A DNA stretch of 64,000 nt from Ferrovum sp. JA12. GTDB lineage: Bacteria; Pseudomonadota; Gammaproteobacteria; Burkholderiales; Ferrovaceae. The notes below the pieces were generated by a model, which worked only from the letters and a program-made list of their open reading frames with translations, ran no database searches and was not told where the DNA came from. This document shows, piece after piece, positions 1 through 7,720 of this stretch. The position numbers and the translations under genes were made by a program. Each line of letters starts with the position of its first letter. The stretch's first letter is position 1. The stretch lies in assembly GCF_001431705.1 (NCBI RefSeq), contig NZ_LJWX01000002.1:1-64000 (forward strand), given 5' to 3'.

Positions 1-1
1 C

Positions 2-142
2 AAATCCTTTGATTGTGACTATGCCCAAGGATTCCTCTATTCTAAGGCTGTTACTAGTACTGAATTTGAGTTGTTAATACAAAAAGCAAATTTTAACTCC
101 TTGGGCATGAGTTCGAGTCATGACTGGCCCACTATGACATAA
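2..142 (+). CDS. C-terminal end of an EAL-domain c-di-GMP phosphodiesterase (partial)
   Basis: The first bases read as an open frame of 46 codons ending in TAA at 140-142, with no start inside the window. The peptide includes DYAQGFLYSKAV followed by TEFELLI, the characteristic final strand and helix of EAL domains (usual form Y-x-Q-G-[FY]-L-[FY]-[SG]-[KR]-P). EAL enzymes hydrolyse cyclic di-GMP in the cytoplasm. The catalytic EAL motif and metal ligands lie upstream of the window, so activity and any GGDEF, PAS or membrane domains cannot be judged. The usual Pro of the S-K-P motif is Ala here. The identification rests on one short conserved block. Confidence 0.7.
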   Translation, partial: KSFDCDYAQGFLYSKAVTSTEFELLIQKANFNSLGMSSSHDWPTMT

Positions 143-747
143 GGCGAAGCAGACAAAAGTGCACTATTTCTTTTGACGCACACCAAATACACGGTTAATT
201 TTGCTACTGTTAGTAACAAATAGAATGGTTTGGTTTTGTGGCACATTAATGACCCGCTTTATTTAATAGGTTTGTCTCTTTCAAGAAAGCACGGCGGACT
301 TATGGGGCTTACTTTGTTAGGGACCCAGACAACCATCCATGGGACATATTACTGTCACCTTAGTGTCTATATTATGACAACGGTACTGGGCAACAAGGCC
401 TTATCGTTTTATCCCAGCAAAAAGTTACTAATCCTCAGCTATACCAGGATAAGTCAGCTCACTAGTATAGGGTGGTAAATAAGTGGGAGTGAGACAGTAG
501 TTCGTAGCGCCATGCTAGTATGCCGTGTCGGGCTAATTCTCGCGTTAAACATCCTTGATGGAAATGAAATATTCTATACTGGTCCTAGCGTAAATTTACT
601 TCTATCAGTTCAAATTTCTAAGTAGTGTTTTAAATGATATAGATTGAAATAAACTCAGTCTGCTCTTGAATTTACGAAAATTATCCCAATTTAATAAAAT
701 ATGGCATGATTAATGTAGTTTTTTGCTCTCTTTTTGAGGTGATGGTT
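143..747. other. Intergenic stretch with decayed coding sequence
   Basis: About 600 bases between the EAL gene and the next convincing start. No intact gene is apparent. One frame shows a decayed coding trace (listed separately). An 82-codon open frame at 230-478 has no ribosome binding site and an unlikely composition and is not accepted. AT-rich sequence at about 680-705 just upstream of the TPR gene is a plausible promoter area, but no clear -35/-10 pair could be fixed. Confidence 0.5.
253..465 (+). pseudogene. Decayed open frame, possibly remnant of a VOC/glyoxalase-like protein
   Basis: Reading in the frame of position 253, codons up to a TAG at 361-363 give a peptide containing YGAYFVRDPDNHPWDILLSP. 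This resembles the last strand of vicinal-oxygen-chelate (glyoxalase/bleomycin-resistance) domains, typically G-Y-F-x-D-P-D-G-x-x-W-E-I. The same frame stays open after the TAG for another 33 codons to a TAG at 463-465. No start codon or ribosome binding site is seen. The match is to a single short block, so this may be a chance resemblance. Confidence 0.3.
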
Positions 748-1575
748 ATGAAGCGTTTAATTAATTATTTTTTTATAGTACTGTTTTTTGGTTTGATCAG
801 CTCCGCATTTGCTGAGCCAACCATGGATCAAGTTTATAACGCCGCTAAAACCGGCCATCTGTCTGAAGCACGCAGTATGATGGCAGAGGTGGTACAGGCT
901 CACCCAAATAGTGGTAAGGCTCATTTTGTCAATGCGGAAGTGTTGGCTCGCTCTGGAGATATGGATAGCGCCCGATCAGAGCTTGCTGTAGCTGAAAAAT
1001 TAGAGCCTGGACTGCCCTTTGCTAATCCGCGTTCCGTGTCTGAATTAAGACAACAACTATCTATGTCGCCCAATAGGATGTCTAACCATCGTGAGTCAGG
1101 AACTTCTTGGGGGACCATATTAATTATTGGGATAGTGGCCTTGTTATTTATTATTTGGATGGTGCGCCGATTAACTCAGCAAAACCCGGTGGTGATAACA
1201 CAAGCCCCACCTGGCGGTGGCTATTATCCAAATGGCTCGCCCATGGGTGGAGGTCAACCGCCAATGTATCCTTCAGGCGGCGGTGGCGGCGGGATGGGTT
1301 CTGGTTTAATGGGTTCTCTGGCAACGGGTGCTGCCCTGGGAGCTGGCCTTGTAGCAGGTGAAGCGTTAGCGCACCGCTTGGTGGATGGGCCCAGTGGTAG
1401 CTCTGGCATGGTCAATGATGGTATGGCGGGTTCGCAAAACGTTAATGGCGACATGGGTGGGCAAGACTTTGGCGTCTCAGGATCCAGCTCTTGGGATGAT
1501 TCCTCTGGCTCTTCCTGGGACAGTGGCGATGCAGGGGGTGGTTTTGACTCAGGTGGCGGTTCTGACTGGTCCTGA
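748..1575 (+). CDS. Exported/membrane TPR protein with Gly/Ser-rich C-terminus, function unknown
   Basis: 275 residues from the ATG at 748, chosen because it gives a clean signal peptide (MKRLINYFFIVLFFGLISSAFA) and lies behind a TGAGG-type ribosome binding site; in-frame starts at 706 and 742 are less likely. Residues about 25-90 look like two TPR-type helical hairpins (AKTGHLSEARSMMAEVV, then NAEVLARSGDMDSARSEL). A membrane segment follows near residues 118-135 (GTILIIGIVALLFIIWMV). The rest is a low-complexity Gly/Pro/Ser/Trp/Asp tail ending in repeated SSWDS and GGG units. TPRs usually mediate protein contacts, so a cell-envelope assembly or scaffold role is an inference. It precedes dps by 45 bp on the same strand. 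Confidence 0.65.
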   Translation: MKRLINYFFIVLFFGLISSAFAEPTMDQVYNAAKTGHLSEARSMMAEVVQAHPNSGKAHFVNAEVLARSGDMDSARSELAVAEKLEPGLPFANPRSVSELRQQLSMSPNRMSNHRESGTSWGTILIIGIVALLFIIWMVRRLTQQNPVVITQAPPGGGYYPNGSPMGGGQPPMYPSGGGGGGMGSGLMGSLATGAALGAGLVAGEALAHRLVDGPSGSSGMVNDGMAGSQNVNGDMGGQDFGVSGSSSWDDSSGSSWDSGDAGGGFDSGGGSDWS

Positions 1576-1620
1576 TAGGAGGATTTGAATGTCTTTTAAG
1601 AGAGTGAGGGGGCATTTTAA

Positions 1621-2106
1621 GTGGCAAAAAATAATGCAATTCAAATTGGTATCACAGAAAAGCAACGTCTAGAAATTACTAATGGTTTAAGTCAGCTGTT
1701 GGCAGATACTTATACGCTGTATTTAACCACCCATAACTTTCATTGGAATGTCACTGGGCCACAGTTTAATACTTTGCACACCATGTTTATGGCTCAATAT
1801 ACAGAGCTTTGGAACGCCGTAGACCCTATTGCTGAGCGAATTAGATCATTGGGTTTTTTTGCTCCCGGTTCTTACGCTCAGTTTGCAAAATTAACCAGTT
1901 TGCCAGATGTGCCAGCTAAACCGCCTAAGGCTACATCAATGGTAGAAACACTGGTGAAGGGTCATGAGAAGGTAGCAGCCACTGCAAGACGTATTTTTGA
2001 ACTGGCGGATAAGGCCAATGACCAACCGACGGCTGATTTGTTAACTCAAAGGATGGATATCCATGAAAAGACAGCGTGGATGTTGAGATCTCTACTTGAG
2101 TCATGA
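1621..2106 (+). CDS. dps: Dps-family ferritin-like DNA-binding/iron-storage protein
   Basis: 161 residues, the normal Dps length, starting at GTG 1621 ([10 protein letters not shown]) behind a GAGGGGG sequence. Dps dodecamers oxidise Fe2+ with peroxide, store ferric iron and bind DNA, protecting cells in stationary phase and oxidative stress. The ferroxidase block is visible: [11 protein letters not shown] with H41, H53 in TLHTMF, and [12 protein letters not shown] with D68 and E72. The position equivalent to E. coli Asp67 appears to be Met57, which would alter the di-iron site. The stop overlaps the lrgA start (ATGA), so translation is probably coupled. A stronger AGGAGG at 1577-1582 points instead to an out-of-frame ATG at 1589 that overlaps the dps start. 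Confidence 0.93.
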   Translation: MAKNNAIQIGITEKQRLEITNGLSQLLADTYTLYLTTHNFHWNVTGPQFNTLHTMFMAQYTELWNAVDPIAERIRSLGFFAPGSYAQFAKLTSLPDVPAKPPKATSMVETLVKGHEKVAATARRIFELADKANDQPTADLLTQRMDIHEKTAWMLRSLLES

Positions 2107-2450
2107 TTTCAGGGCTCGTTCAAATATTGCTCTGGCAGGGCTTGGGAGAGTTAATTTCACATGAATGGTTAACCACCATTCCTGGACCTGTAATAGGTTT
2201 AGTTCTATTACTGTTATTTTTGATATGGCGAGATCGCGTTCCGGATGCCATGGGCATGGTTGCTGATGGCTTAAGTCAGCATTTGGGGTTATTGTTTGTT
2301 CCCGCGGCCACTGGTGTTATTTTATTCTTACCCCAATTAAAAGAGCATGCTCTAGCCGTGGTCACTGCACTTGTTGTAAGTGTCATTGCAACTGTGGCCA
2401 TCACAGTGATAGTGTTGCGTATTTTAAGTGGTAACTCTAGCCATGAATAA
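2103..2450 (+). CDS. lrgA: CidA/LrgA family holin-like membrane protein
   Basis: 115 residues, starting in a 4-bp ATGA overlap with dps. Four hydrophobic segments span about residues 5-20, 25-42, 60-78 and 85-108, and the motif [17 protein letters not shown] is typical of the family (PGP-x-x-G-x-x-L). LrgA/CidA proteins are small inner-membrane proteins compared with phage holins and linked to murein hydrolase control, overflow metabolite export and programmed lysis. They act with an LrgB partner, which is the next gene. CidA versus LrgA cannot be decided from sequence alone. Confidence 0.85.
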   Translation: MISGLVQILLWQGLGELISHEWLTTIPGPVIGLVLLLLFLIWRDRVPDAMGMVADGLSQHLGLLFVPAATGVILFLPQLKEHALAVVTALVVSVIATVAITVIVLRILSGNSSHE

Positions 2451-3171
2451 ACCTCTACAAATTCACGAGATTTGGGTGTATTTGTCGGGGAGTCCATTAT
2501 TGGCCTTGATTCTCACTTTATCAGCCTATCAAATAGGTTTTACCGTTTATCAAAAAACTAATCGCTCTCCCCTGGCTAATCCCGTAGCAATAGCGGTGAT
2601 TTTGGTGGCGAGTGCCTTAGAATTGATTGGGATGCCCTATGCGAAATATTTCCAAGGAGCGCAGTTTGTACACTTTTTGTTAGGAACCGCAACGGTGGCT
2701 CTCGCTATTCCTATTTATCGGGGTTTTCGTGGTTTGCGTGGGAGAGTCATTCCGCTCCTTATTGCTCTCCTATGTGGGGCTACTACCTCTATTGCTTCTG
2801 CAGTGTGGGTGGCACGTTACATGGGTGCCAGTGATGATATTGTGGGCGCCTTAATTGCAAAATCTGTCACAGCACCCATTGCCATGGGGGTAGCAGAACG
2901 TATTCATACTTCACCAACCTTAACCGCCGTGTTTGCTGTGATTACCGGCATTCTGGGAGCGGTCTTTGCGCGTTATGTATTCGATTTTATGGGTATGCGT
3001 GTATGGTGGCAACGCGGTTTTGCTATCGGTCTCGCCGCCCACGGTATCGGTACTTCCAGAGCCTTTAGTGTGCATCCTGAGGCAGGTACTTACGCGAGTC
3101 TTGCCATGGGCTTGCATGGTATTCTTGGTGCCGTAGTGATTCCTTTAATTGCTTCATATATTCCCTATTAA
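2443..3171 (+). CDS. lrgB: LrgB/CidB family membrane protein
   Basis: 242 residues from ATG 2443 ([21 protein letters not shown]), which overlaps the lrgA stop by 8 bp; the GTG at 2428 is a possible but less likely start. The protein is almost wholly hydrophobic, with about seven to eight membrane segments. It contains the family block AKSVTAPIAMGVAERI (about residues 140-155) and a C-terminal GIGTSRAFSVHPEAGTYASL block, both diagnostic of LrgB/CidB/YohK. The partner LrgA is immediately upstream. Coupling to dps suggests a stationary-phase or stress-related role (inference). Confidence 0.9.
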   Translation: MNKPLQIHEIWVYLSGSPLLALILTLSAYQIGFTVYQKTNRSPLANPVAIAVILVASALELIGMPYAKYFQGAQFVHFLLGTATVALAIPIYRGFRGLRGRVIPLLIALLCGATTSIASAVWVARYMGASDDIVGALIAKSVTAPIAMGVAERIHTSPTLTAVFAVITGILGAVFARYVFDFMGMRVWWQRGFAIGLAAHGIGTSRAFSVHPEAGTYASLAMGLHGILGAVVIPLIASYIPY

Positions 3172-3173
3172 TT

Positions 3174-3623
3174 ATGTATGATTTAGCCCCTCCCTTATTG
3201 AGTCAAGGAATTCAGCTAGCTTTGGCCCCCGTTTTTCTTTTAACCGCTGTGGCAACTCTCGTGTCGGCACTCACTTCACGATTAGCAAGAGTAGTTGACC
3301 GCTCGCGCTTTTTACAGGGGGTGTTAAAAGATGAAATACATCCGCATTACAACAAGGAAGACTATCGAAAAGAATTGGGGTACCTTGCAATGCGCGGTAA
3401 ACTAATTAATATATCTATGGCATTGGTGGTGTTTTGTGGGCTATCTATTGGTTTGACGGTACTTGGATTATTTTTTTCTGAAACTGTATCAGGGAGAGTG
3501 CAGCTTTCGAAGATTGTATTGGATACTTTTGTAGTGGGGATTGGATCCTTCGTCCTATCTTTATTATGTCTTTTATTTGAGGTATTCGTGGCTTCCTACT
3601 CTATCCGCTATAAAGAAGAATGA
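3174..3623 (+). CDS. DUF2721 family membrane protein
   Basis: 149 residues starting 2 bp after lrgB, so it belongs to the same operon. It has an N-terminal hydrophobic segment (QLALAPVFLLTAVATLVSALTS), then a conserved basic stretch SRLARVVDRSRFLQ. Two further membrane segments lie near residues 80-103 and 115-140. The R-L-A-R-V-x-D-R motif after the first helix is typical of DUF2721. The family has no established function. Nothing here shows an active site. Confidence 0.75.
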   Translation: MYDLAPPLLSQGIQLALAPVFLLTAVATLVSALTSRLARVVDRSRFLQGVLKDEIHPHYNKEDYRKELGYLAMRGKLINISMALVVFCGLSIGLTVLGLFFSETVSGRVQLSKIVLDTFVVGIGSFVLSLLCLLFEVFVASYSIRYKEE

Positions 3624-3713
3624 TTTACTTTTATTAACACTTTCTTCATTAATAAGAAGAACTTAGGCTTATAATCGAAGTCATAATTAAGTGTATAGTC
3701 CTTGGGTAATGAT

Positions 3714-4274
3714 ATGAAAAATACAATGATCAACCCCCTTTCTAAAATTGCTTTATCTTTTTTCTTCTTAACGATTTCAGGTATTGCTCTGGCTTTCTCT
3801 GGTGGAGGTCATGGAGGAGGTCATGCTGGAGGAGGGCATGCCAGTCAAGCTTTCCAAGGTCGGGGTGGTTATTACAATCGAGGTGGCTACTATGGTCGAG
3901 GTGGCTACTATGGTCGAGATGGGTTTGAACGAAACTATGTGGGCTTTGGTTTTGGGTATGGCCTTGGCTTGGGTTTTGGCTCTCCTTTTTGGGGAGATCC
4001 CTTTTTTTCGCCCTATCCTTATTATCCACCCCTTTATTATCCACCCGCTCCCACTGTGGTCATCAATCAGCCTCCTTCGCCACCTGTGTCACCACAGGGC
4101 ACCACCTATATTCCTCCTTTGGTTTCAGGGAACGGCGCGTTACCAATGGATCCTAACAATGGGAACACGGGCTATTTTTATTGTCCTGATAATAAGGGTG
4201 TTTATCCACAAATTAAGACTTGCCCTGGGGTTTGGCAGCATTTACCCTTGGTTCCCCCAGGTGCGATTCAGTAG
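3714..4274 (+). CDS. Exported Gly/His/Tyr-rich and Pro-rich protein, function unknown
   Basis: 186 residues from ATG 3714. A signal peptide of about 27 residues (hydrophobic core IALSFFFLTISGIALAF) is followed by a GGGHGGGHAGGGHAS run and then repeated GGYY(N/G)RG units. A Gly/Phe segment and a Pro/Tyr segment (YPYYPPLYYPPAP) come next. The end carries GYFYCPDNKGVYPQIKTCPGVWQHLP, a two-Cys motif seen at the C-terminus of many small proteobacterial envelope proteins. A perfect TATAAT at 3670-3675 lies 39 bp upstream, though the -35 is weak. The composition suggests an extended, possibly metal- or surface-interacting protein. It converges with the usp gene, 6 bp apart. Confidence 0.6.
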   Translation: MKNTMINPLSKIALSFFFLTISGIALAFSGGGHGGGHAGGGHASQAFQGRGGYYNRGGYYGRGGYYGRDGFERNYVGFGFGYGLGLGFGSPFWGDPFFSPYPYYPPLYYPPAPTVVINQPPSPPVSPQGTTYIPPLVSGNGALPMDPNNGNTGYFYCPDNKGVYPQIKTCPGVWQHLPLVPPGAIQ

Positions 4275-4280
4275 TCTGAA

Positions 4281-4709
4281 TTAACGATAAACCAATACAG
4301 GTATTTCTGAATGGGTAAGAACTTTTTGCGTTTCGCTACCTAGAAGAAAACCTGTTAATCCACGACGGCCATGGGAGGACATGAGTATTAAATCGCATTG
4401 CTCAGCTTTAGCTGTGTTAATGATTCCTTGATAGGGGGAAAACTCAATACTTTTTACAATATTGCAACTCACCCCAGCGGCCTCAGCTTCTGTTTGTGCG
4501 GTCTGTAAGTGTTTATCAGTTTCCTTTTGTAACTCATCCATGATGCTTTGGGGTGTTTCAACGGCAAACTCAGTCATGGGTAAAAACTCTACCACTGCCG
4601 AGTAAATAGTTATTTTAGCGTGCAGCTCTTTGGCCATGGCAATGCCGCCTGACAGGGCTTTGTGAGACAGAGGTGAGCCATCAATTGGAACAAGAATGTG
4701 TTGAAACAT
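4281..4709 (-). CDS. Universal stress protein (UspA family)
   Basis: 142 residues, starting at the ATG at 4709 because it follows an AGGAG sequence and gives the family N-terminus MFQHILVPIDGSPLSHKAL. One Usp domain is present. The C-terminal nucleotide-binding signature is ILMSSHGRRGLTGFLLGSETQKVLTHSEIPVLVYR, of the form G-x2-G-x9-G-(S/T), which indicates an ATP-binding type. Usp proteins are cytoplasmic stress-survival proteins with no single defined reaction. It is transcribed away from ccmF, with about 100 bp between the two starts. Confidence 0.92.
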   Translation of the reverse strand: MFQHILVPIDGSPLSHKALSGGIAMAKELHAKITIYSAVVEFLPMTEFAVETPQSIMDELQKETDKHLQTAQTEAEAAGVSCNIVKSIEFSPYQGIINTAKAEQCDLILMSSHGRRGLTGFLLGSETQKVLTHSEIPVLVYR

Positions 4710-4809
4710 GGTAATCTCCTGGAACTGAAAGAGTCGATATGAATCAATTATAGCGTGAGCGTTCATCTCAAGGTAAACTGTAATACGATTTTAGAAAGGT
4801 TATAAAAGA

Positions 4810-6735
4810 ATGATTCCTGAACTTGGTCACTTTGCACTGATTATCGCTTTGTGTTTGTCTTTGTTTTTATCGTTTTTTTCTCTTGCCGGCGCGCAGAGAG
4901 GATCCGCTCTATGGATCGCCATGTCGCGACCTATGGCTATTTTGCTTTTCCTGTCTGTGGGACTGTCTTTTCTGTGTCTTGCCTACGCCTTCTTAACCAG
5001 TGATTTTTCAGTATTGTATGTCTCGCAACACTCTAATTCACAACTACCTATTGAATACAAGTTCTCCGCTGTGTGGGGGGGGCATGAGGGTTCTTTACTC
5101 CTTTGGGTATTACTCTTAACACTGTGGACAGCCGCTGTGGCCGTGTTTTCAAAAAGATTACCTGATCCGGTAGTTTCGCGTGTTTTAGGTGTCTTGGGGT
5201 TAGTGATTTTTGGATTTTTATTATTTATTCTCTTCACCTCCAATCCTTTTGATCGATTGATTCCGGCGGCCACTGAAGGGAGTGATTTAAACCCTCTTTT
5301 GCAAGATCCTGGCTTGGTTTATCACCCGCCCATGCTCTACATGGGTTATGTGGGCTTCTCAGTGGCTTTTGCCTTTGCTATAGCGGCCCTAATTTCTGGG
5401 AAGCTTGATGCGGCCTGGGCAAGGTGGTCCCGCCCTTGGACTTTGGCCGCCTGGGTGTTTTTAACGCTGGGTATCTGTTTTGGTTCCCATTGGGCTTATT
5501 ACGAGCTGGGTTGGGGTGGCTGGTGGTTCTGGGATCCTGTGGAAAATGCCTCCTTTATGCCCTGGTTAATGGGCACCGCCTTGATCCACTCCTTGGTAGT
5601 TACAGAAAAAAGAGGGGCCTTTAAACGCTGGACAGTGTTGCTGGCCATTAGTGCTTTTTCCTTATCTTTGCTGGGGACTTTTATTGTTCGTTCAGGGGTA
5701 CTCACTTCCGTTCATGCCTTTGCCACAGACCCTAAACGTGGGATATTTGTATTGATCTTCTTGGCTTTTGTGATCGGGGGCTCCCTCACTCTTTTCGCTT
5801 GGCGTGCACCAAAGGTTGGCGATGGTGGTAGCTTTAAATTGATTTCGCGAGAAACCTTTTTACTGGTCAATAACGTCCTTCTAGTGGTGGCGGCGGCCTC
5901 TGTGTTACTGGGCACTATCTACCCTATGGTCATTGATGCCATGAACATGGGTAAGCTTTCCGTAGGGCCACCTTATTTTAATTTGGTATTTGTGCCCTTG
6001 ATGCTCCCGTTACTTTTGGTATTACCCATTGGTACAGCCACCAATTGGAAAAGAGACAAAGTTTGGCAAACTATTAAGGAATTACGTTGGGATGCTGTGA
6101 TTGCTCTAGTTGTTGGTGGCTGCGCTCCGCTACTGATGGGTCAATTTCATTTGATGTCAGCGGTAGGGGTGGCTGTTGCGGCATGGATTATGTTGGCGGT
6201 AGTAAAACAAATTTGGGCGTGGCGCAAAATGGTTAATATCCCAGCCTGGTTTTGGGGTATGCAGCTCGCCCATTTTGGTTTAGCTCTCTTTGTGATTGGG
6301 GTCACCATGGTCAAAAGCTATGAGCTTGAGCGAGATGTAAAAATGGGCCCAGGAGATACCTTGACCGTGGATGGGACTACTTTTAGTTTAGTGGGTGTTG
6401 AACAAGTTCCAGGACCTAACTACGAAGCGGTTAGGGGAACGGTCACCTATGCTAATCACGGTTTATTAGACGGTCAACTTTTTCCAGAGAAGCGCTCTTA
6501 TTTTTCTTCAGCGATGCCCACTACCGAGGCGGCAATTCATTCTAGTTTGACGCGCGATATTTATGTCTCGCTCGGGCAGCCCTTAGGGGACGGTTCATGG
6601 AGTATGCGTGTTTATGTGAAACCCTTTGTTAACTGGATTTGGGGCGGATGTCTATTTATGGCTCTTGGTGGTATTGTGGCGGCCAGTGACAAACGTTATC
6701 GTATTCAGGCTAAAAAAGAGCAGAAGACAGCATGA
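4810..6735 (+). CDS. ccmF: Cytochrome c-type biogenesis protein CcmF (haem lyase subunit)
   Basis: 641 residues, the family length. CcmF is the large integral membrane subunit that, with CcmH and CcmI, attaches haem from holo-CcmE to apocytochrome c at the periplasmic face. About 14-15 hydrophobic segments are visible. The tryptophan-rich WWD haem-handling motif is WGGWWFWDPVENA beginning at W235. A periplasmic His-containing loop, DPGLVYHPPMLYMGYVG, lies near residue 170. It is first in ccmFGHI, with a 4-bp ATGA overlap into ccmG. Confidence 0.97.
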   Translation: MIPELGHFALIIALCLSLFLSFFSLAGAQRGSALWIAMSRPMAILLFLSVGLSFLCLAYAFLTSDFSVLYVSQHSNSQLPIEYKFSAVWGGHEGSLLLWVLLLTLWTAAVAVFSKRLPDPVVSRVLGVLGLVIFGFLLFILFTSNPFDRLIPAATEGSDLNPLLQDPGLVYHPPMLYMGYVGFSVAFAFAIAALISGKLDAAWARWSRPWTLAAWVFLTLGICFGSHWAYYELGWGGWWFWDPVENASFMPWLMGTALIHSLVVTEKRGAFKRWTVLLAISAFSLSLLGTFIVRSGVLTSVHAFATDPKRGIFVLIFLAFVIGGSLTLFAWRAPKVGDGGSFKLISRETFLLVNNVLLVVAAASVLLGTIYPMVIDAMNMGKLSVGPPYFNLVFVPLMLPLLLVLPIGTATNWKRDKVWQTIKELRWDAVIALVVGGCAPLLMGQFHLMSAVGVAVAAWIMLAVVKQIWAWRKMVNIPAWFWGMQLAHFGLALFVIGVTMVKSYELERDVKMGPGDTLTVDGTTFSLVGVEQVPGPNYEAVRGTVTYANHGLLDGQLFPEKRSYFSSAMPTTEAAIHSSLTRDIYVSLGQPLGDGSWSMRVYVKPFVNWIWGGCLFMALGGIVAASDKRYRIQAKKEQKTA

Positions 6736-7268
6736 AAAAACCCGTTAACTTTTGGTATGTGATTCCTTTATTGGTGTTTGTGGGTTTAGTAACTTTTATG
6801 GGACTTGGGTTACGTCATGATCCCCATGAAGTCCCCTCGCCACTCATTAACCATCCCGCCCCTGATTTTACCTTGCCGCAATTAGGTAACAATCAAACAC
6901 TTTCTAACCGGGATATGTTAGGTCAGGTATGGCTGTTTAATGTCTGGGCATCTTGGTGTGTCTCCTGTCGGGATGAGCATCCCATTCTCCTGAAGTTTGC
7001 TCGCGACTACAATGTTCCCTTGATTGGTCTGGATTATAAAGACCGTCCTGTGGACGGCGAAGGGTGGGTTAATAATTATGGCAACCCCTATACTAAGATT
7101 GCAGAAGATATAGATGGTCGAGTAGGGATTAATTATGGTGTTTATGGCGTACCGGAAACCTACGTTATTGATAAAAAGGGAGTGATACGTTATAAACAAA
7201 TTGGTCCTATTACCGATGAAGTCCTAAAAAGTACCCTATTGCCCTTAATTAAAGAATTACAGCAATGA
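6732..7268 (+). CDS. ccmG: Thiol:disulfide interchange protein CcmG/DsbE
   Basis: 178 residues with an N-terminal membrane anchor (about residues 7-26) and a periplasmic thioredoxin-like domain. The active site is WASWCVSCRDEHP with C76 and C79. The cis-Pro region YGVYGVPETYVIDKKG is also typical of DsbE/CcmG. It keeps the CXXCH thiols of apocytochrome c, and CcmH, reduced before haem attachment. It overlaps ccmF and ccmH by 4 bp on each side. Confidence 0.96.
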   Translation: MKKPVNFWYVIPLLVFVGLVTFMGLGLRHDPHEVPSPLINHPAPDFTLPQLGNNQTLSNRDMLGQVWLFNVWASWCVSCRDEHPILLKFARDYNVPLIGLDYKDRPVDGEGWVNNYGNPYTKIAEDIDGRVGINYGVYGVPETYVIDKKGVIRYKQIGPITDEVLKSTLLPLIKELQQ

Positions 7269-7717
7269 AAATAGCAATTACCCTAATCTGTGCCGTGTTG
7301 TTGTCTCTCCCCTTGCTGGCTAAAGAGGCCACTCCTGTGGCCCGTGATCCTGTGACTGAGGCCCGCTTGATTCGTTTGGCTACCGATATGCGTTGTCTGG
7401 TTTGTCAAAATGAGTCCTTGGCTGCCTCTGATGCAGATCTTGCTAAGGACCTGCGAGAAGAAATTCGCCAGCTCATCGCTCAGGGTAAAACAGATAAAGA
7501 AATCATCGATTATATGGTACATCGCTATGGTAATTTTATTCGTTATAAACCGCCCGTTGATATAACAACTTACGCCCTGTGGTTTGGTCCTTTTTTACTT
7601 TTATTGGGGGCTCTTGGCGTATTAATTGCTGTGGTGCGTCAACGTAACGCTGCGGCAGAGGAAGCTCCCTTAACTTTGCAACAACAACAACAAGCTACCG
7701 AACTTCTCCGTGAGTAA
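7265..7717 (+). CDS. ccmH: Cytochrome c-type biogenesis protein CcmH
   Basis: 150 residues. Signal peptide at 1-20 (ends LPLLAKEA), then the periplasmic domain with the defining MRCLVCQNESLAAS motif (C44 and C47), and one C-terminal membrane helix near residues 102-123. CcmH exchanges disulfides with apocytochrome c in the haem lyase complex. The C-terminus is a short Gln-rich tail. The CcmI domain that is fused to CcmH in E. coli is a separate gene here, 3 bp downstream. Confidence 0.96.
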   Translation: MKIAITLICAVLLSLPLLAKEATPVARDPVTEARLIRLATDMRCLVCQNESLAASDADLAKDLREEIRQLIAQGKTDKEIIDYMVHRYGNFIRYKPPVDITTYALWFGPFLLLLGALGVLIAVVRQRNAAAEEAPLTLQQQQQATELLRE

Positions 7718-7720
7718 TCT

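Noticed and set aside
230-478. 82-codon plus-strand open frame near the window start
   Set aside because: No ribosome binding site, unlikely composition, and another frame of the same DNA shows a better protein-like signal.
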